This document shows, piece after piece, positions 25,846 to 34,621 of a stretch of DNA of 54,600 nt. Under the pieces are notes generated by a model. It did no database searches and was not told the origin of the DNA. It saw only the letters and a list, made by a program, of their open reading frames with translations. The stretch is from positions 1-54,600 of the forward strand of contig CAZCNA010000001.1 in NCBI GenBank assembly GCA_964500215.1. Direction: 5' to 3'. The DNA comes from JBDKLC01 sp964500215 (GTDB lineage Bacteria; Patescibacteriota; Minisyncoccia; Phycocordibacterales; CAIZLB01). Made by a program: the position numbers and the translations under genes. Position 1 is the stretch's first letter, and each line of letters opens with the position of its first letter.

Positions 25846-28800
25846 TATGCACGAGCGACGTGAACTCGAAGTCGCATCGCATCGATAGCGATTTCTTCAC
25901 CTTCGTTTGCTCCAAATGATACAGATGTCGCCAATACAGCCTTACTGAGCTCTGTTTGATACTTCTTGATCAATGCTTCTGTCGCTTCATCTCCTGCGAT
26001 TGTCATAGAGATTGAGTCTGTTGGAGAAAGGCCGATTTTCTTTCGGATGTCTTGGATTGCGCGCATGAGTTCTCGGAGTGTTCCCTCCTCGATAAGTTCT
26101 GGAGTCAATTGTTGATCAACAGTCACAACATTTTTCACATCAGTCGCAACTGTCTGCCATTGTACGGCCTTAACATTTACTTCATCTTTGATAAGGTCGA
26201 TTGCTTGTGGGAATGTCTCGAATGTTACATCTGCATTCTGTACTGTGACACTCGCAAGTGGTTGTCGAACTTTGAGACTATGTTTTGCTCGGTCGGCAAG
26301 AGCGGCTTCTACTATCTTTCGCACAGCTGTCATTTTCTCGAGCACTTCTGTGTCTGTTTCCACTGTTATTGGCCACCGCTCGAGATGAACACTTTCCTTC
26401 TTTGTGCCTCGTGTAAGTTTCAAATACAAATCTTCTGCAAAGAACGGCGTAAATGGCGCCATAATAAGTGACAATACATATAATACGTATGCGGTTGTAT
26501 CGATGGCCTGTTTCTTGTCTGCAACATCATCACCCTTGTATCTATCTCGTGATCGTCGGAGATACCATGTTGAAAGATCATCAACGAGATCCATGAGTGG
26601 TCGCGCGGCTCGATCAATCTCATATTTTTCAAAAGCAGCTGTTGTCGCATTCACAGTTTCATCAAGTCGAGCAAGAATCCATGTGTCGAGCATATTTGTA
26701 CTTTGTGGTCGTTCGAATGTGCCGGCATATTCACCCGCATATGTCTCATAAAATGTATGTACGTTACCAAGTCGATTGAACAACTTTTTGTTTACTTCAT
26801 CGAGACCTTTTTCTGAGAATAATACTTCTTCACCATGTACCGCCGGTGAAGCCATCAAATAATATCGGAGGGAATCCGCGCCATATTTTTCTACCGTCGG
26901 CATGAGATCGGGATAATTTTTGAGACTCTTTGACATCTTTCGGCCATCTTCAGCGAGAATGAGACCGTTCACAACAACATTTCGATATGGAGCTTTGTTG
27001 AACAATCCCACACACATAACGAGCATGAGATAAAACCACCCTCGAGTTTGGTCGAGACCTTCTGCGATGAAATCAGCAGGAAAAGCTGAACTGCCATCGG
27101 CGAGTAATGTATCTTTTTTCTCAAATGGATAATGCTGACTAGCAAAAGACATTGATCCCGAGTCGTACCACACATCAAATACTTCAGGAATTCGTCGCAT
27201 GACATCCCCTTCTGCATTCACCCATGTGACATCATCAATATATGGTCGGTGCAAATCGAGTTCATACTCTTCATTCTTTGGAAGCTGTTTGAAATCAATT
27301 GCATGAAGAGATGCGGTCGCGTCAGATGTATCTTGCCAATGACCTCGAATCATATCTCGAATAGTCTTCCCCTCGGCGATGAGCTTCGCCAATCGGAGAG
27401 GCAATCCATGCGTAATAATGAGAATATCCTCATTCTTGTGCTTTGCATCTATTTCATACAAGAATTCAGCAACACGTTTTTTGACATCAGCAACAGACTC
27501 GCCATTCGGCGTTCGCTTTGTCATGCGTTCTTCGTTATTTTTGAAATATGCAAATCGCTCCGTCCACGTGCCACCTTCAAACTCCCCTGCGTTCACTTCT
27601 CGGAGTCGTTCGTCGTATATGATTTTTGTTTTATCAAATCCAATTGTCTCTGCCACAAGCTCCGCTGTCTGCTTTGTTCGTTTGAAATCTGAAGCATAGA
27701 TAATAGTCACACCTTTTTCTTTGAGTTCTTCGGCGCTCTTTTGCACTTCACCTACTCCCTTTTCTGTAAGACTGAATTTGTTGAGATCAATAGAGTTAAT
27801 GATGTCTTTTACATTTGATTCAGATTCGCCATGTCGCATCAACACAAAATTGTTTCCGTTTGAAACGATTTTTTCTTTGAGCTCTGCAATTGACCCAATG
27901 AGTTCGATTGCTCCGGTTTGTTCGCCTCGCCATACAGGAAGCGGTGCTCCCCAATATCGACTTCGAGACATTGCCCAATCACGTGCGCCTTCGAGCCATT
28001 TGCCGAATCGTCCTTCGCCAATCTCTTTTGGTACCCAATTCACTTTGTTATTTTCAGCAATGAGCTGGTCTTTCATGGCAGTTACTTTCACAAACCATGA
28101 CGATGTCGCAAAGTTGAGAAGCGGTGTGTCACATCGCCAACAATGTGGATACGAATGAATATATTTTTCTTTTGAAAAGAGAGCCTTTCGTGCAGCCAAT
28201 TGTTTTATCACTTCGATGTCTGTCTTTTGGTGATCCCCTTTTGGCTTCGCCGTCATGCCTGCAAATACAGTCACTTCAGATTTGATTGTACCGTCTGGAA
28301 GAACATGATGAATAACAGGCAGATTGACTGCGCGTGCGAGATTCATGTCATCTTCGCCGAAGGCTGGTGCAATATGCACGATACCTGTACCATCTGTAGC
28401 CGTTACAAAATCCGCGTTATATACCTTCCACGCTTGTGGTCGCTTCATTTCGTTATCACCCTGCAATGTGTTTGGTGCGGTGTAATATTCAAACGGAGGC
28501 TTGTATGAATGTCCGGCAAGCTGTGCGCCTGTGAGTTCTGCGATGACTTCGTGTGCTTCCTTGATAACTTCAAGTCTATCTTTTGCAACGATGTATGTTT
28601 CTTTTGAGCCGTCTTCTTTTGTGACAGCGGCTTTCACATAGGTGATGTCAGGATTAACAGCAAGGGCCACGTTCCCAGGAAGCGTCCAGGGTGTAGTTGT
28701 CCACGCAACGAAAAATGTGCCTGGTTCATCGACGAGTTCGAACTTTGCGTACGCTGATAGATCCGTGATGTCTCTGTATGCACCCGGCTGATTTGTTTCT

Positions 28801-29402
28801 GCATTTGAAAGGACAGTCTGACATCGAGGACAATATGGCATCACTTTGTATCCTTCATAGACGAGACCCTTTGTGTGCAATTCTTTGAAAGACCACATCA
28901 CCGATTCCATGAATGAAGAATCCATTGATCGATAATCGTTTTCCATATCCACCCATCGTCCGAGGCGTGGAATGATTCGTTTCCATTCATCCGCATATCG
29001 AAGCACACTTTCGCGCGCAGCTTTGTTAAAGACATCGATACCGAGTTCTTCGATTTGTTTTTTGTTTTGAAGACCTAATTCTTTTTCGATAAGGTTTTCA
29101 ATTGGAAGACCGTGACAATCCCATCCCCATCGTCGAGGCACGCGAAAACCGCGCATTGTTTTGTATCGTGGAATAACATCTTTGAGTGTAGTTGGAAGAA
29201 TATGACCATAATGTGGAAGTCCCGTTGCATATGGTGGTCCATCATAAAAGACGAAGTTGCCATGAGGGGCATCCTTGGTGAGTGTTTGTTCGAAGATATT
29301 GTGAGATTCCCAATATTCTAATATCTGGTGCTCTCGCTTCCCTGCTGGAGTTTGCTCCAAAACAGGTTGTTCAGTTGTCGGGTTGGCGTCTTCGTTGGTC
29401 AT
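25845..29402 (-). CDS. ileS: Isoleucyl-tRNA synthetase with inserted histidine-phosphatase domain
   Basis: 1185 residues. IleRS parts are all present: HIGH variant HYGH (64-67), editing domain with AWTTTPWTLPGN (233-244) and GTGIVHIAPAFGEDD (338-352), KMSKS (822-826) and the anticodon-binding C-terminal half. Between IGSIAELKEK (502-511) and LDLHRPYIDD (715-724), where IleRS normally has a short loop, lies a complete histidine-phosphatase (phosphoglycerate-mutase-like) domain of about 190 residues (27275-27866). It has LMRHGESESN (His524), SDFKRTKQTA (Arg575), LREVNAGEFEG (Glu602) and IITHGLP (His665). Every catalytic residue of that family appears kept, so it is probably active; the substrate is unknown. 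Reading frame is continuous. Followed by recO. Confidence 0.93.
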   Translation of the reverse strand: MTNEDANPTTEQPVLEQTPAGKREHQILEYWESHNIFEQTLTKDAPHGNFVFYDGPPYATGLPHYGHILPTTLKDVIPRYKTMRGFRVPRRWGWDCHGLPIENLIEKELGLQNKKQIEELGIDVFNKAARESVLRYADEWKRIIPRLGRWVDMENDYRSMDSSFMESVMWSFKELHTKGLVYEGYKVMPYCPRCQTVLSNAETNQPGAYRDITDLSAYAKFELVDEPGTFFVAWTTTPWTLPGNVALAVNPDITYVKAAVTKEDGSKETYIVAKDRLEVIKEAHEVIAELTGAQLAGHSYKPPFEYYTAPNTLQGDNEMKRPQAWKVYNADFVTATDGTGIVHIAPAFGEDDMNLARAVNLPVIHHVLPDGTIKSEVTVFAGMTAKPKGDHQKTDIEVIKQLAARKALFSKEKYIHSYPHCWRCDTPLLNFATSSWFVKVTAMKDQLIAENNKVNWVPKEIGEGRFGKWLEGARDWAMSRSRYWGAPLPVWRGEQTGAIELIGSIAELKEKIVSNGNNFVLMRHGESESNVKDIINSIDLNKFSLTEKGVGEVQKSAEELKEKGVTIIYASDFKRTKQTAELVAETIGFDKTKIIYDERLREVNAGEFEGGTWTERFAYFKNNEERMTKRTPNGESVADVKKRVAEFLYEIDAKHKNEDILIITHGLPLRLAKLIAEGKTIRDMIRGHWQDTSDATASLHAIDFKQLPKNEEYELDLHRPYIDDVTWVNAEGDVMRRIPEVFDVWYDSGSMSFASQHYPFEKKDTLLADGSSAFPADFIAEGLDQTRGWFYLMLVMCVGLFNKAPYRNVVVNGLILAEDGRKMSKSLKNYPDLMPTVEKYGADSLRYYLMASPAVHGEEVLFSEKGLDEVNKKLFNRLGNVHTFYETYAGEYAGTFERPQSTNMLDTWILARLDETVNATTAAFEKYEIDRAARPLMDLVDDLSTWYLRRSRDRYKGDDVADKKQAIDTTAYVLYVLSLIMAPFTPFFAEDLYLKLTRGTKKESVHLERWPITVETDTEVLEKMTAVRKIVEAALADRAKHSLKVRQPLASVTVQNADVTFETFPQAIDLIKDEVNVKAVQWQTVATDVKNVVTVDQQLTPELIEEGTLRELMRAIQDIRKKIGLSPTDSISMTIAGDEATEALIKKYQTELSKAVLATSVSFGANEGEEIAIDAMRLRVHVARA

Positions 29403-29493
29403 ATATTTATAAAATAAGCGCTTTTATAGTAGCACTTTATGAACAAAAAATGAACGTAGTCTTATGAAATGATGAAAAATATATAAAAAAGAG

Positions 29494-29532
29494 ACCCCCT
29501 GAGAGCGACAGTAACGTGCGCTCCCAGAGGGT
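29494..29532 (-). terminator. Terminator of the GC-rich orphan unit
   Basis: 29494-29507 pairs with 29519-29532 (14 bp, two mismatches) and on the minus strand is followed by CTCTTTTTTATA. It ends the unit that starts at the promoter near 30072. Confidence 0.85.
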
Positions 29533-29546
29533 CCGGGTGGGGGGAT

Positions 29547-29678
29547 TCAGCGTCTGGAGGGACGGAAAACCCGTAAAGGCTGCCGATGCATGGGCGCCCA
29601 ATTGCAATATCCTTTGGAAAGGCGCTTTTGGGCCCGAAGCTGTCGGTGACTTTTAGTGTTTTTCTTGGTCGCAGCCAT
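29547..29678 (-). CDS. 43-residue basic peptide, hypothetical
   Basis: Starts MAATKKNTKSHRQLRAQKRL, ATG at 29678, five bases after the stop of the upstream frame and inside a unit with a clear promoter and terminator. Very rich in Lys and Arg. GC and arginine codons (CGT, CGC, CGG) differ from the CGA-rich neighbours. It resembles no family I can name. It may be a nucleic-acid-binding peptide or a non-coding part of a structured RNA. Confidence 0.35.
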   Translation of the reverse strand: MAATKKNTKSHRQLRAQKRLSKGYCNWAPMHRQPLRVFRPSRR

Positions 29679-29683
29679 GGTCT

Positions 29684-29998
29684 TTACCGGCAGCGAGCCC
29701 CTTGGTGGTGGCTGTAGCGGGTCAAGCCACCGTGCTGCCGCGTCGGGCGAGCAGCCTTCCGTTCGGGCTTGCGAGGCGTGGCCTCCGTCGCCGTCGGAAT
29801 GTATCCAGTCAATTTCCGATGACCGATGGTGCGGCTCACGTGCGCCAACAACGGGCACTCATCCTGGGGCAGAAACTGCTGGCGAGGAATGCCGAGGCTA
29901 TTGTGAAGCTCCGGCAAGCAATGCTTTTGAACGCTCTCACGAGGTTCATTGGAATCAGTGATGACCAGCACACGGTCATCGACGTACACTTCAATCAT
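29684..29998 (-). CDS. 104-residue hypothetical protein in a GC-rich unit
   Basis: Begins MIEVYVDDRVLVITDSNEPR and becomes very basic after residue 70. A strong promoter lies 70 bases upstream and a terminator lies downstream, so the region is transcribed from this strand. The opposite-strand frame (29702-30229) would read against these signals and is rejected. Composition and codon use are unlike ileS and trhO on either side, suggesting transfer. No family recognised; part of the C-terminal region may not be a real protein. Confidence 0.4.
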   Translation of the reverse strand: MIEVYVDDRVLVITDSNEPRESVQKHCLPELHNSLGIPRQQFLPQDECPLLAHVSRTIGHRKLTGYIPTATEATPRKPERKAARPTRQHGGLTRYSHHQGARCR

Positions 29999-30071
29999 GG
30001 GTCAATAATAGGTTTGTTTGATTTTCGTTTCCACGTCGACTGGCACCCTTCGTGTGTTCAGTCCGAGGGGT

Positions 30072-30100
30072 ATTATATCATATATATACATAATAGTCAA
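30072..30100 (-). promoter_or_regulatory. Strong promoter of the GC-rich orphan unit
   Basis: TTGACT (30095-30100), 17 bases, perfect TATAAT (30072-30077). A leader of about 65 bases with an ACCC/GGGT hairpin precedes the ATG at 29998. Confidence 0.75.
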
Positions 30101-30185
30101 TTTGTGGTGTTGTGGGGCTTTGTTGAGCCTCCCCTACACACAGACTTCACCCTAATAGCATCTATCCGCTATCGTTTCGTCAACA

Positions 30186-31118
30186 TTATGAAAATAAACC
30201 GGCGAGAGCTTTTCGAACTTTATATTTGAGTGTTCCGCACTTCTTTGGGCAGAGTGCCTGATTGTTTCTTGTCTCCTGCTCACACGTTTCGCAACAAATA
30301 AATTGATAGTGGCAGATATCATCAGAACAATTTACAAATCGCTCACATGGAATGTGACATCGTATGCATGAACCAACGACTGAACGCTCCTTTGTGGTGT
30401 CCATTGTAATTCGATTATCAAACACATAGAGAGCACCTTCGAAATCTTGGCCTGGAAATTTTTCCATATATGTTGCCATTCCCCCATCGAGTTGATATAC
30501 ATCGGTGAATCCTTTCTTCATCAAATATCCAGAGGCTTTTTCACATCGCACACCGCCGGTACATACGGTCACTACTTTTTTATTTTTGTATGGTTTAAGC
30601 TTTGACACAATCTGAGGAAGTTCACGAAAGTTGCTCATACCAGGATCGATTGAGCCTTTGAAATGTCCAACTTCAAATTCGTATGAATTTCTCATGTCGA
30701 TAATCTGAAAATCTTCACCTTTTTCGTACCATTCTTTGAGTGTCTCTGCGGGAAGATGAACACCTGTGAGTTTGTTTGGATCGACATCATCATCACCGAG
30801 GCGTACAGATACAATTTCAGGGCGCACTTTCACTTTCATTTTGTCGAATGAAGATCCATTGCCTTCGCTCTTTTTGAACACAACATCAGAGAATTGCCCG
30901 AATGTTCCTTCAGAACCATCTTGTCCGTGAAGAACTTTGCAATATGTTTCGATGTCTTTTGTTTTGCCTTCGAGAGTGCCGTTTATTCCTTCATGTGCAA
31001 TGAGCACACGTCCCTTGAGGCCGAGTGTTGAACACAAGTCTTTGTGCCATTTCATAAAACCTTCAGGATCGGCAACGTGTGTGTATTTGTAGTAAAGAAT
31101 AATTGTATATTCTGACAT
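30186..31118 (-). CDS. trhO: tRNA uridine(34) hydroxylase TrhO (rhodanese family)
   Basis: 310 residues. The N-terminal domain (YYKYTHVADPEGFMKWHKDL.., GLKGRVLIAHEGINGTL) is followed by a rhodanese domain with the active loop CTGGVRCEKASG (Cys186). A cysteine-rich C-terminal tail (residues about 250-290, with CIRCHIPCERFVNC and CCETCEQ) probably binds metal. In E. coli and B. subtilis this family makes 5-hydroxyuridine at the wobble position of tRNAs. It starts 45 bases after the argS stop and may share its transcript. Confidence 0.9.
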   Translation of the reverse strand: MSEYTIILYYKYTHVADPEGFMKWHKDLCSTLGLKGRVLIAHEGINGTLEGKTKDIETYCKVLHGQDGSEGTFGQFSDVVFKKSEGNGSSFDKMKVKVRPEIVSVRLGDDDVDPNKLTGVHLPAETLKEWYEKGEDFQIIDMRNSYEFEVGHFKGSIDPGMSNFRELPQIVSKLKPYKNKKVVTVCTGGVRCEKASGYLMKKGFTDVYQLDGGMATYMEKFPGQDFEGALYVFDNRITMDTTKERSVVGSCIRCHIPCERFVNCSDDICHYQFICCETCEQETRNNQALCPKKCGTLKYKVRKALAGLFS

Positions 31119-31163
31119 AACAATAAATGGATTGAGATTGTATCTAATATATACGTGCTGCGC

Positions 31164-32954
31164 TTACATCTTTGTAGGGACAGAGATGCCGAGAAGCCAC
31201 AGTCCTTTGTGCATAACTGTTTCGAATGCTTTCACTAATCCAATTCTATATGCTGATGCAGCGTCGTCTTTCACAATAATCTGGGTTGATGCATAAAATG
31301 AGTTGAATGTTGCGGCAAGTTCCATACAAAATGTCGCGACAAAATGTGGGGCTTGTTCTGCGTATGCTCGTGCGACAACTTCTGGGAAGCGTGTGAGCAA
31401 TCGTTCGAGTTTGCCTCCTGCCCAGTCGAGTGAACCCGCAGCTGCGATAGTTGGGTTGTCGAGTGATGGAGTAACGCCTTCTTTGTCGGCTTTCTGGAGT
31501 ACGGATGTGGCACGCACTGTTGAATACTGGAGATATGGCCCTGAATCGCCCTCAAATGAGAGTGACTTTTCTGGATCAAAGACAATGTCTTTGCCTGTTG
31601 CCTGTCGGAGTACAGTGTATTTGATTGCAGCTACTGCGACTTGTTGTGCAACTATTTCTTTTTCTGCGGGAGACATTTCGCGTTCAGCCATTTTGAGAAG
31701 GGCCATTTCATTCATATCTGCGAGCAATGATTCACCCGTGATGGCGTCCCCTTTTCGTGAAGACATCTTGCCCGTTGTGAGTCGAAGCATACCGTGAGAA
31801 ATATGTCGCTGTTTTGTTCCGATCTCTGGAAATAAAATGCTTGTTGCTTTAAGCACCACTTTGAAATAATCATCCTGCTCGTTTGCAGTCACTGTGATAC
31901 CACTGTCGTATGGATATGCGGCATATTTCAATTGTGCCAATCCCATTTCCTTTCCTTCGTATGTTGGAAGTCCGAATTTGTTTATGAATACACGAGTGTG
32001 GAGGCCGTATTTTTCACCAGGGAAAATAATAGCGCCATTACTTTCTTCGAATACAGCGAGGCCATGAGGTGCGGTATTTGCTTTTACAATTTCGATACCT
32101 GGAGATGTTGCCTGACTTTCAAAAATATATTGATCGAATGTTGTTCCGAGAATTTTGTATAGTTCTTCGAAGTGTTCGAGACTCCATTCTTTTCCTTTGT
32201 CGTACAATTCGTTTGTTGCAGCATCACTTCGGTCATATATCTTTTTGTTGATTGCTTGTACCTCTTGTTCAATCTTTTTGAATTCTTGTACTTCTGATGA
32301 ATCTTCTGCCTTACCTTCAGCGGCCTGTTCTATTGCATAAAATTTTTGTGCACCTGTTGCATATGCCTTACCAAGAAAATCCACTCTGTCATTGAGTGCC
32401 ATTGATGCGTCAGGAAATGCGGCATCCATGAATCGAAGTCCCCACAATGTGAGAGCCACGTGTCGGCCCACATCACCTTGATAACAAAATCGTCTTACTT
32501 CTGCTCCAGCATATTCGCCGAGGCGAGAAAGAGATTCACCAATAGTATTGGCCATCAAGTGACCGATATGGAATACCTTGAATGGATTTGGGTCAGTATA
32601 TTCGTATGCAATCTTTTTGCCTTTTTGTGATGTCCCCTTTCCGTATGATTCGTGTGTGAGAACTTGTGTTAATTCACTGTTGATAACCTGTGGAGTGACA
32701 TAAAAGTTGATAAAGCCAGGACCAGCAACTTCAATTTTGGAAATGCCCGGGATCTGCTGCGTTTTGAGTTGATCAACGATAGTGAGCGCCAATGTGAGAG
32801 GGTTGGCTTTTTGCTCTTTTGCGCATGCCAAAGCGATGTTCGTCGAATAATCGCCGTTTGTCATTTCGGCAGGTCGGTCGAGGATAATCTGTCTTGCCTC
32901 GATATTGAGTGTGTGGAGAGCCTGCGCAAGTGCAGACTGCAAGGTATCGTTCAT
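31164..32954 (-). CDS. argS: Arginyl-tRNA synthetase
   Basis: 596 residues. The N-terminal additional domain (DYSTNIALACAKEQKANP) is followed by the catalytic fold with HIGH (129-132, in FKVFHIGHLMANTIGE), the KMSKS counterpart MSSRKGDA, and the helical anticodon-binding C-terminus ending KGLWLLGISVPTKM. The start at 32954 is supported by a promoter whose -10 ends 6 bases upstream. Confidence 0.96.
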   Translation of the reverse strand: MNDTLQSALAQALHTLNIEARQIILDRPAEMTNGDYSTNIALACAKEQKANPLTLALTIVDQLKTQQIPGISKIEVAGPGFINFYVTPQVINSELTQVLTHESYGKGTSQKGKKIAYEYTDPNPFKVFHIGHLMANTIGESLSRLGEYAGAEVRRFCYQGDVGRHVALTLWGLRFMDAAFPDASMALNDRVDFLGKAYATGAQKFYAIEQAAEGKAEDSSEVQEFKKIEQEVQAINKKIYDRSDAATNELYDKGKEWSLEHFEELYKILGTTFDQYIFESQATSPGIEIVKANTAPHGLAVFEESNGAIIFPGEKYGLHTRVFINKFGLPTYEGKEMGLAQLKYAAYPYDSGITVTANEQDDYFKVVLKATSILFPEIGTKQRHISHGMLRLTTGKMSSRKGDAITGESLLADMNEMALLKMAEREMSPAEKEIVAQQVAVAAIKYTVLRQATGKDIVFDPEKSLSFEGDSGPYLQYSTVRATSVLQKADKEGVTPSLDNPTIAAAGSLDWAGGKLERLLTRFPEVVARAYAEQAPHFVATFCMELAATFNSFYASTQIIVKDDAASAYRIGLVKAFETVMHKGLWLLGISVPTKM

Positions 32955-32960
32955 GAGGCG

Positions 32961-32989
32961 ATTGTAGCAGAAAAACGGGGTTCCGTCAG
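32961..32989 (-). promoter_or_regulatory. Promoter of argS, leaderless
   Basis: CTGACG (32984-32989), 17 bases, TACAAT (32961-32966), then 6 bases to the ATG. Confidence 0.6.
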
Positions 32990-33030
32990 CTTATTTCCCT
33001 TCTTTATCCAACAAATATATGTAAAAAGGA

Positions 33031-33058
33031 TCGCCCGGCGCGCAAGCGCGCCGGGCGA
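33031..33058 (-). terminator. 13-bp GC-rich terminator after the MazG-like gene
   Basis: TCGCCCGGCGCGC pairs perfectly with GCGCGCCGGGCGA around two bases; on the minus strand TCCTTTTTAC follows. Confidence 0.9.
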
Positions 33059-33077
33059 GGTTAAAGTGATGTTGATG

Positions 33078-33800
33078 TTAATTGGTGATCTCCGTCACCG
33101 ACACTGAACGAACTTCCTGACCGCCGATGGGATACGTAATACCACACCGACATGAAGCCAAATGGCAATTGGGGCAGCCATCTTTGAGGGCCTCATCATG
33201 CAAATCAGCGATTCGTATACCGAGTATGTTGGCAACAGCAAATGTGTTGGCAACAACGTCGATACATTCTTCACGGACTTTTTCATAGTCCCTCGGCAAA
33301 TGACTTGCATTGAAGAGTTGGAGGGCCTCGCAGACTTCAGACGGCTCATTCACAAACTGGAGAAAAGCAAAACTGACGTTGTTGTTCGGATAAATCCGCG
33401 CAAACATGTCTTGGAACTCATCCACAGTTTGTACGCGAGCACAGGACGGCGGCAGGACCACCCTCCCTTCTGCCCATTTTTTGCAATTGCCATAATCATG
33501 GGGCACCTTTCCACAGTACGGACAGTGACCAGGAAAGCGGTTCCACACCTCTTCCTGAAGATCAATGTGCATTCTGTTGGCAAGTGCCAAATTCCACGAG
33601 AAAGTCCAAAGCACCAGTGTAGGGATTTGTTGTACCTTCTTCTGATGCCAGTACTTGGCGGCCATGCCGGCGTACCGGTGAGCCTTCATTGCAAAATCCA
33701 GCTTTTCAAGATGGATATCGTTCTGGTATCCATACACCTCTGCATTCCGACGTTGGAGATCACGAAACGTTGATACTGACGCGGACCTACTTATACTCAT
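33078..33800 (-). CDS. MazG-like NTP pyrophosphohydrolase with zinc-ribbon insert (putative)
   Basis: About 240 residues from the ATG at 33800; the longer frame up to 33839 overlaps the promoter. Helices with acidic pairs (MHIDLQEEVWNRF and EKVREECIDVVANTFAVANILG) resemble the all-alpha NTP pyrophosphohydrolase fold. Two cysteine clusters, CPYCGKVPHDYGNC in the middle and CPNCHLASCRC near the C-terminus, look like metal sites. The locus has dCTP deaminase and thymidylate synthase but no trimeric dUTPase, so a dUTP-to-dUMP role is an attractive inference. Higher GC and CGT/CGG/AGG arginine codons than neighbours suggest transfer. Confidence 0.5.
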   Translation of the reverse strand: MSISRSASVSTFRDLQRRNAEVYGYQNDIHLEKLDFAMKAHRYAGMAAKYWHQKKVQQIPTLVLWTFSWNLALANRMHIDLQEEVWNRFPGHCPYCGKVPHDYGNCKKWAEGRVVLPPSCARVQTVDEFQDMFARIYPNNNVSFAFLQFVNEPSEVCEALQLFNASHLPRDYEKVREECIDVVANTFAVANILGIRIADLHDEALKDGCPNCHLASCRCGITYPIGGQEVRSVSVTEITN

Positions 33801-33810
33801 ATCTACGACA

Positions 33811-33839
33811 ACAGTAAAACATATATGCTGATATGTCAA
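33811..33839 (-). promoter_or_regulatory. Promoter of the MazG-like gene
   Basis: TTGACA (33834-33839), 17 bases, TACTGT (33811-33816); the ATG at 33800 is 10 bases further. Confidence 0.6.
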
Positions 33840-33863
33840 ACGATTGTCTATGTGACAAAATAG

Positions 33864-33894
33864 AAACAGGCGCCTCCGGAGGAGGCGCCTGTTT
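33864..33894 (-). terminator. Terminator after tmk
   Basis: AAACAGGCGCCTCC (33864-33877) pairs with GGAGGCGCCTGTTT (33881-33894); TTTCTATTTTG follows on the minus strand. Confidence 0.9.
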
Positions 33895-33937
33895 GACGAA
33901 AGGATGGATGACCACCGATATTACCGGCAGATACCGA

Positions 33938-34561
33938 CTATTCGGCAATGCATTCACGTAACACGCGACAGAACTCCTCTTTCACTTCATCCAACGGCCT
34001 GTGGGCGTCGATGATGCGACTTGGAACTGTCTTCATAAACTCGAGGTAGCCTTCACGAACACGTTGATGAAACTCGAGTGGTTTCGTATCAAAATGAGTG
34101 ATGTCATCATATTGCTGACCGTTTCTACGAGCAAGCCCAACTTTTGGATCGACATCGAGATAAATATAGAGGTCTGGTTTTACTTCCCCCAAACATTTAT
34201 CACGCATCTGCCAAAAGAGTTCCTTGATATGATGACCTTCTTGACCACAGATCTGATATGTCCACGTAGATGAATCAAACCGATCACAGAGCACATGCTT
34301 TCCTGCTTCGAGAGCTGGAAGAACGATATTTTTCATATGATCGGATCGAGATGCCCACACGAGACAAAACTGGGTAAAAGCGTTGGCTTGCGCACCGCCC
34401 TCTGTCTTGAGCGCCAAGTGTCGAATATCTTCACCAAATGGACTTCCACCTGGCTCACGAGAGAACACGAGTTGTTCACCGTAAATTTCGCGTGCCGCAT
34501 TCAGCATTGTTGTCTTTCCTGTCCCTTCACCACCTTCTATAATGATGAACTTTGTTTTCAT
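33938..34561 (-). CDS. tmk: Thymidylate kinase
   Basis: 207 residues. P-loop GGEGTGKTT (residues 10-18), FSREPGGSPFGEDIRHL (the DRE-like/EPGG block), VLCDRFDSSTWTYQ (DR motif) and a lid with ARRNGQQYDD. It phosphorylates dTMP to dTDP, the step after ThyA in the same locus. No clear promoter was found in the 60 bases upstream, so it may be read from the 34622 gene. Arginine codons are mixed, between the CGA-rich core genes and the atypical neighbours. Confidence 0.93.
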   Translation of the reverse strand: MKTKFIIIEGGEGTGKTTMLNAAREIYGEQLVFSREPGGSPFGEDIRHLALKTEGGAQANAFTQFCLVWASRSDHMKNIVLPALEAGKHVLCDRFDSSTWTYQICGQEGHHIKELFWQMRDKCLGEVKPDLYIYLDVDPKVGLARRNGQQYDDITHFDTKPLEFHQRVREGYLEFMKTVPSRIIDAHRPLDEVKEEFCRVLRECIAE

Positions 34562-34621
34562 GCCTGTGGAAAGAATATCATCTTTTTCATAAAATTAATA
34601 CATATTATCTTTGAACAATCT

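Noticed and set aside
29702..30229. 175-codon plus-strand frame opposite the GC-rich unit
   Set aside because: The promoter and terminator there face the minus strand, and the frame runs into the trhO gene; GC-rich DNA gives long chance frames.
33162..33773. 203-codon plus-strand frame opposite the MazG-like gene
   Set aside because: The minus strand has a promoter, terminator and coherent cysteine motifs; the plus frame has none.
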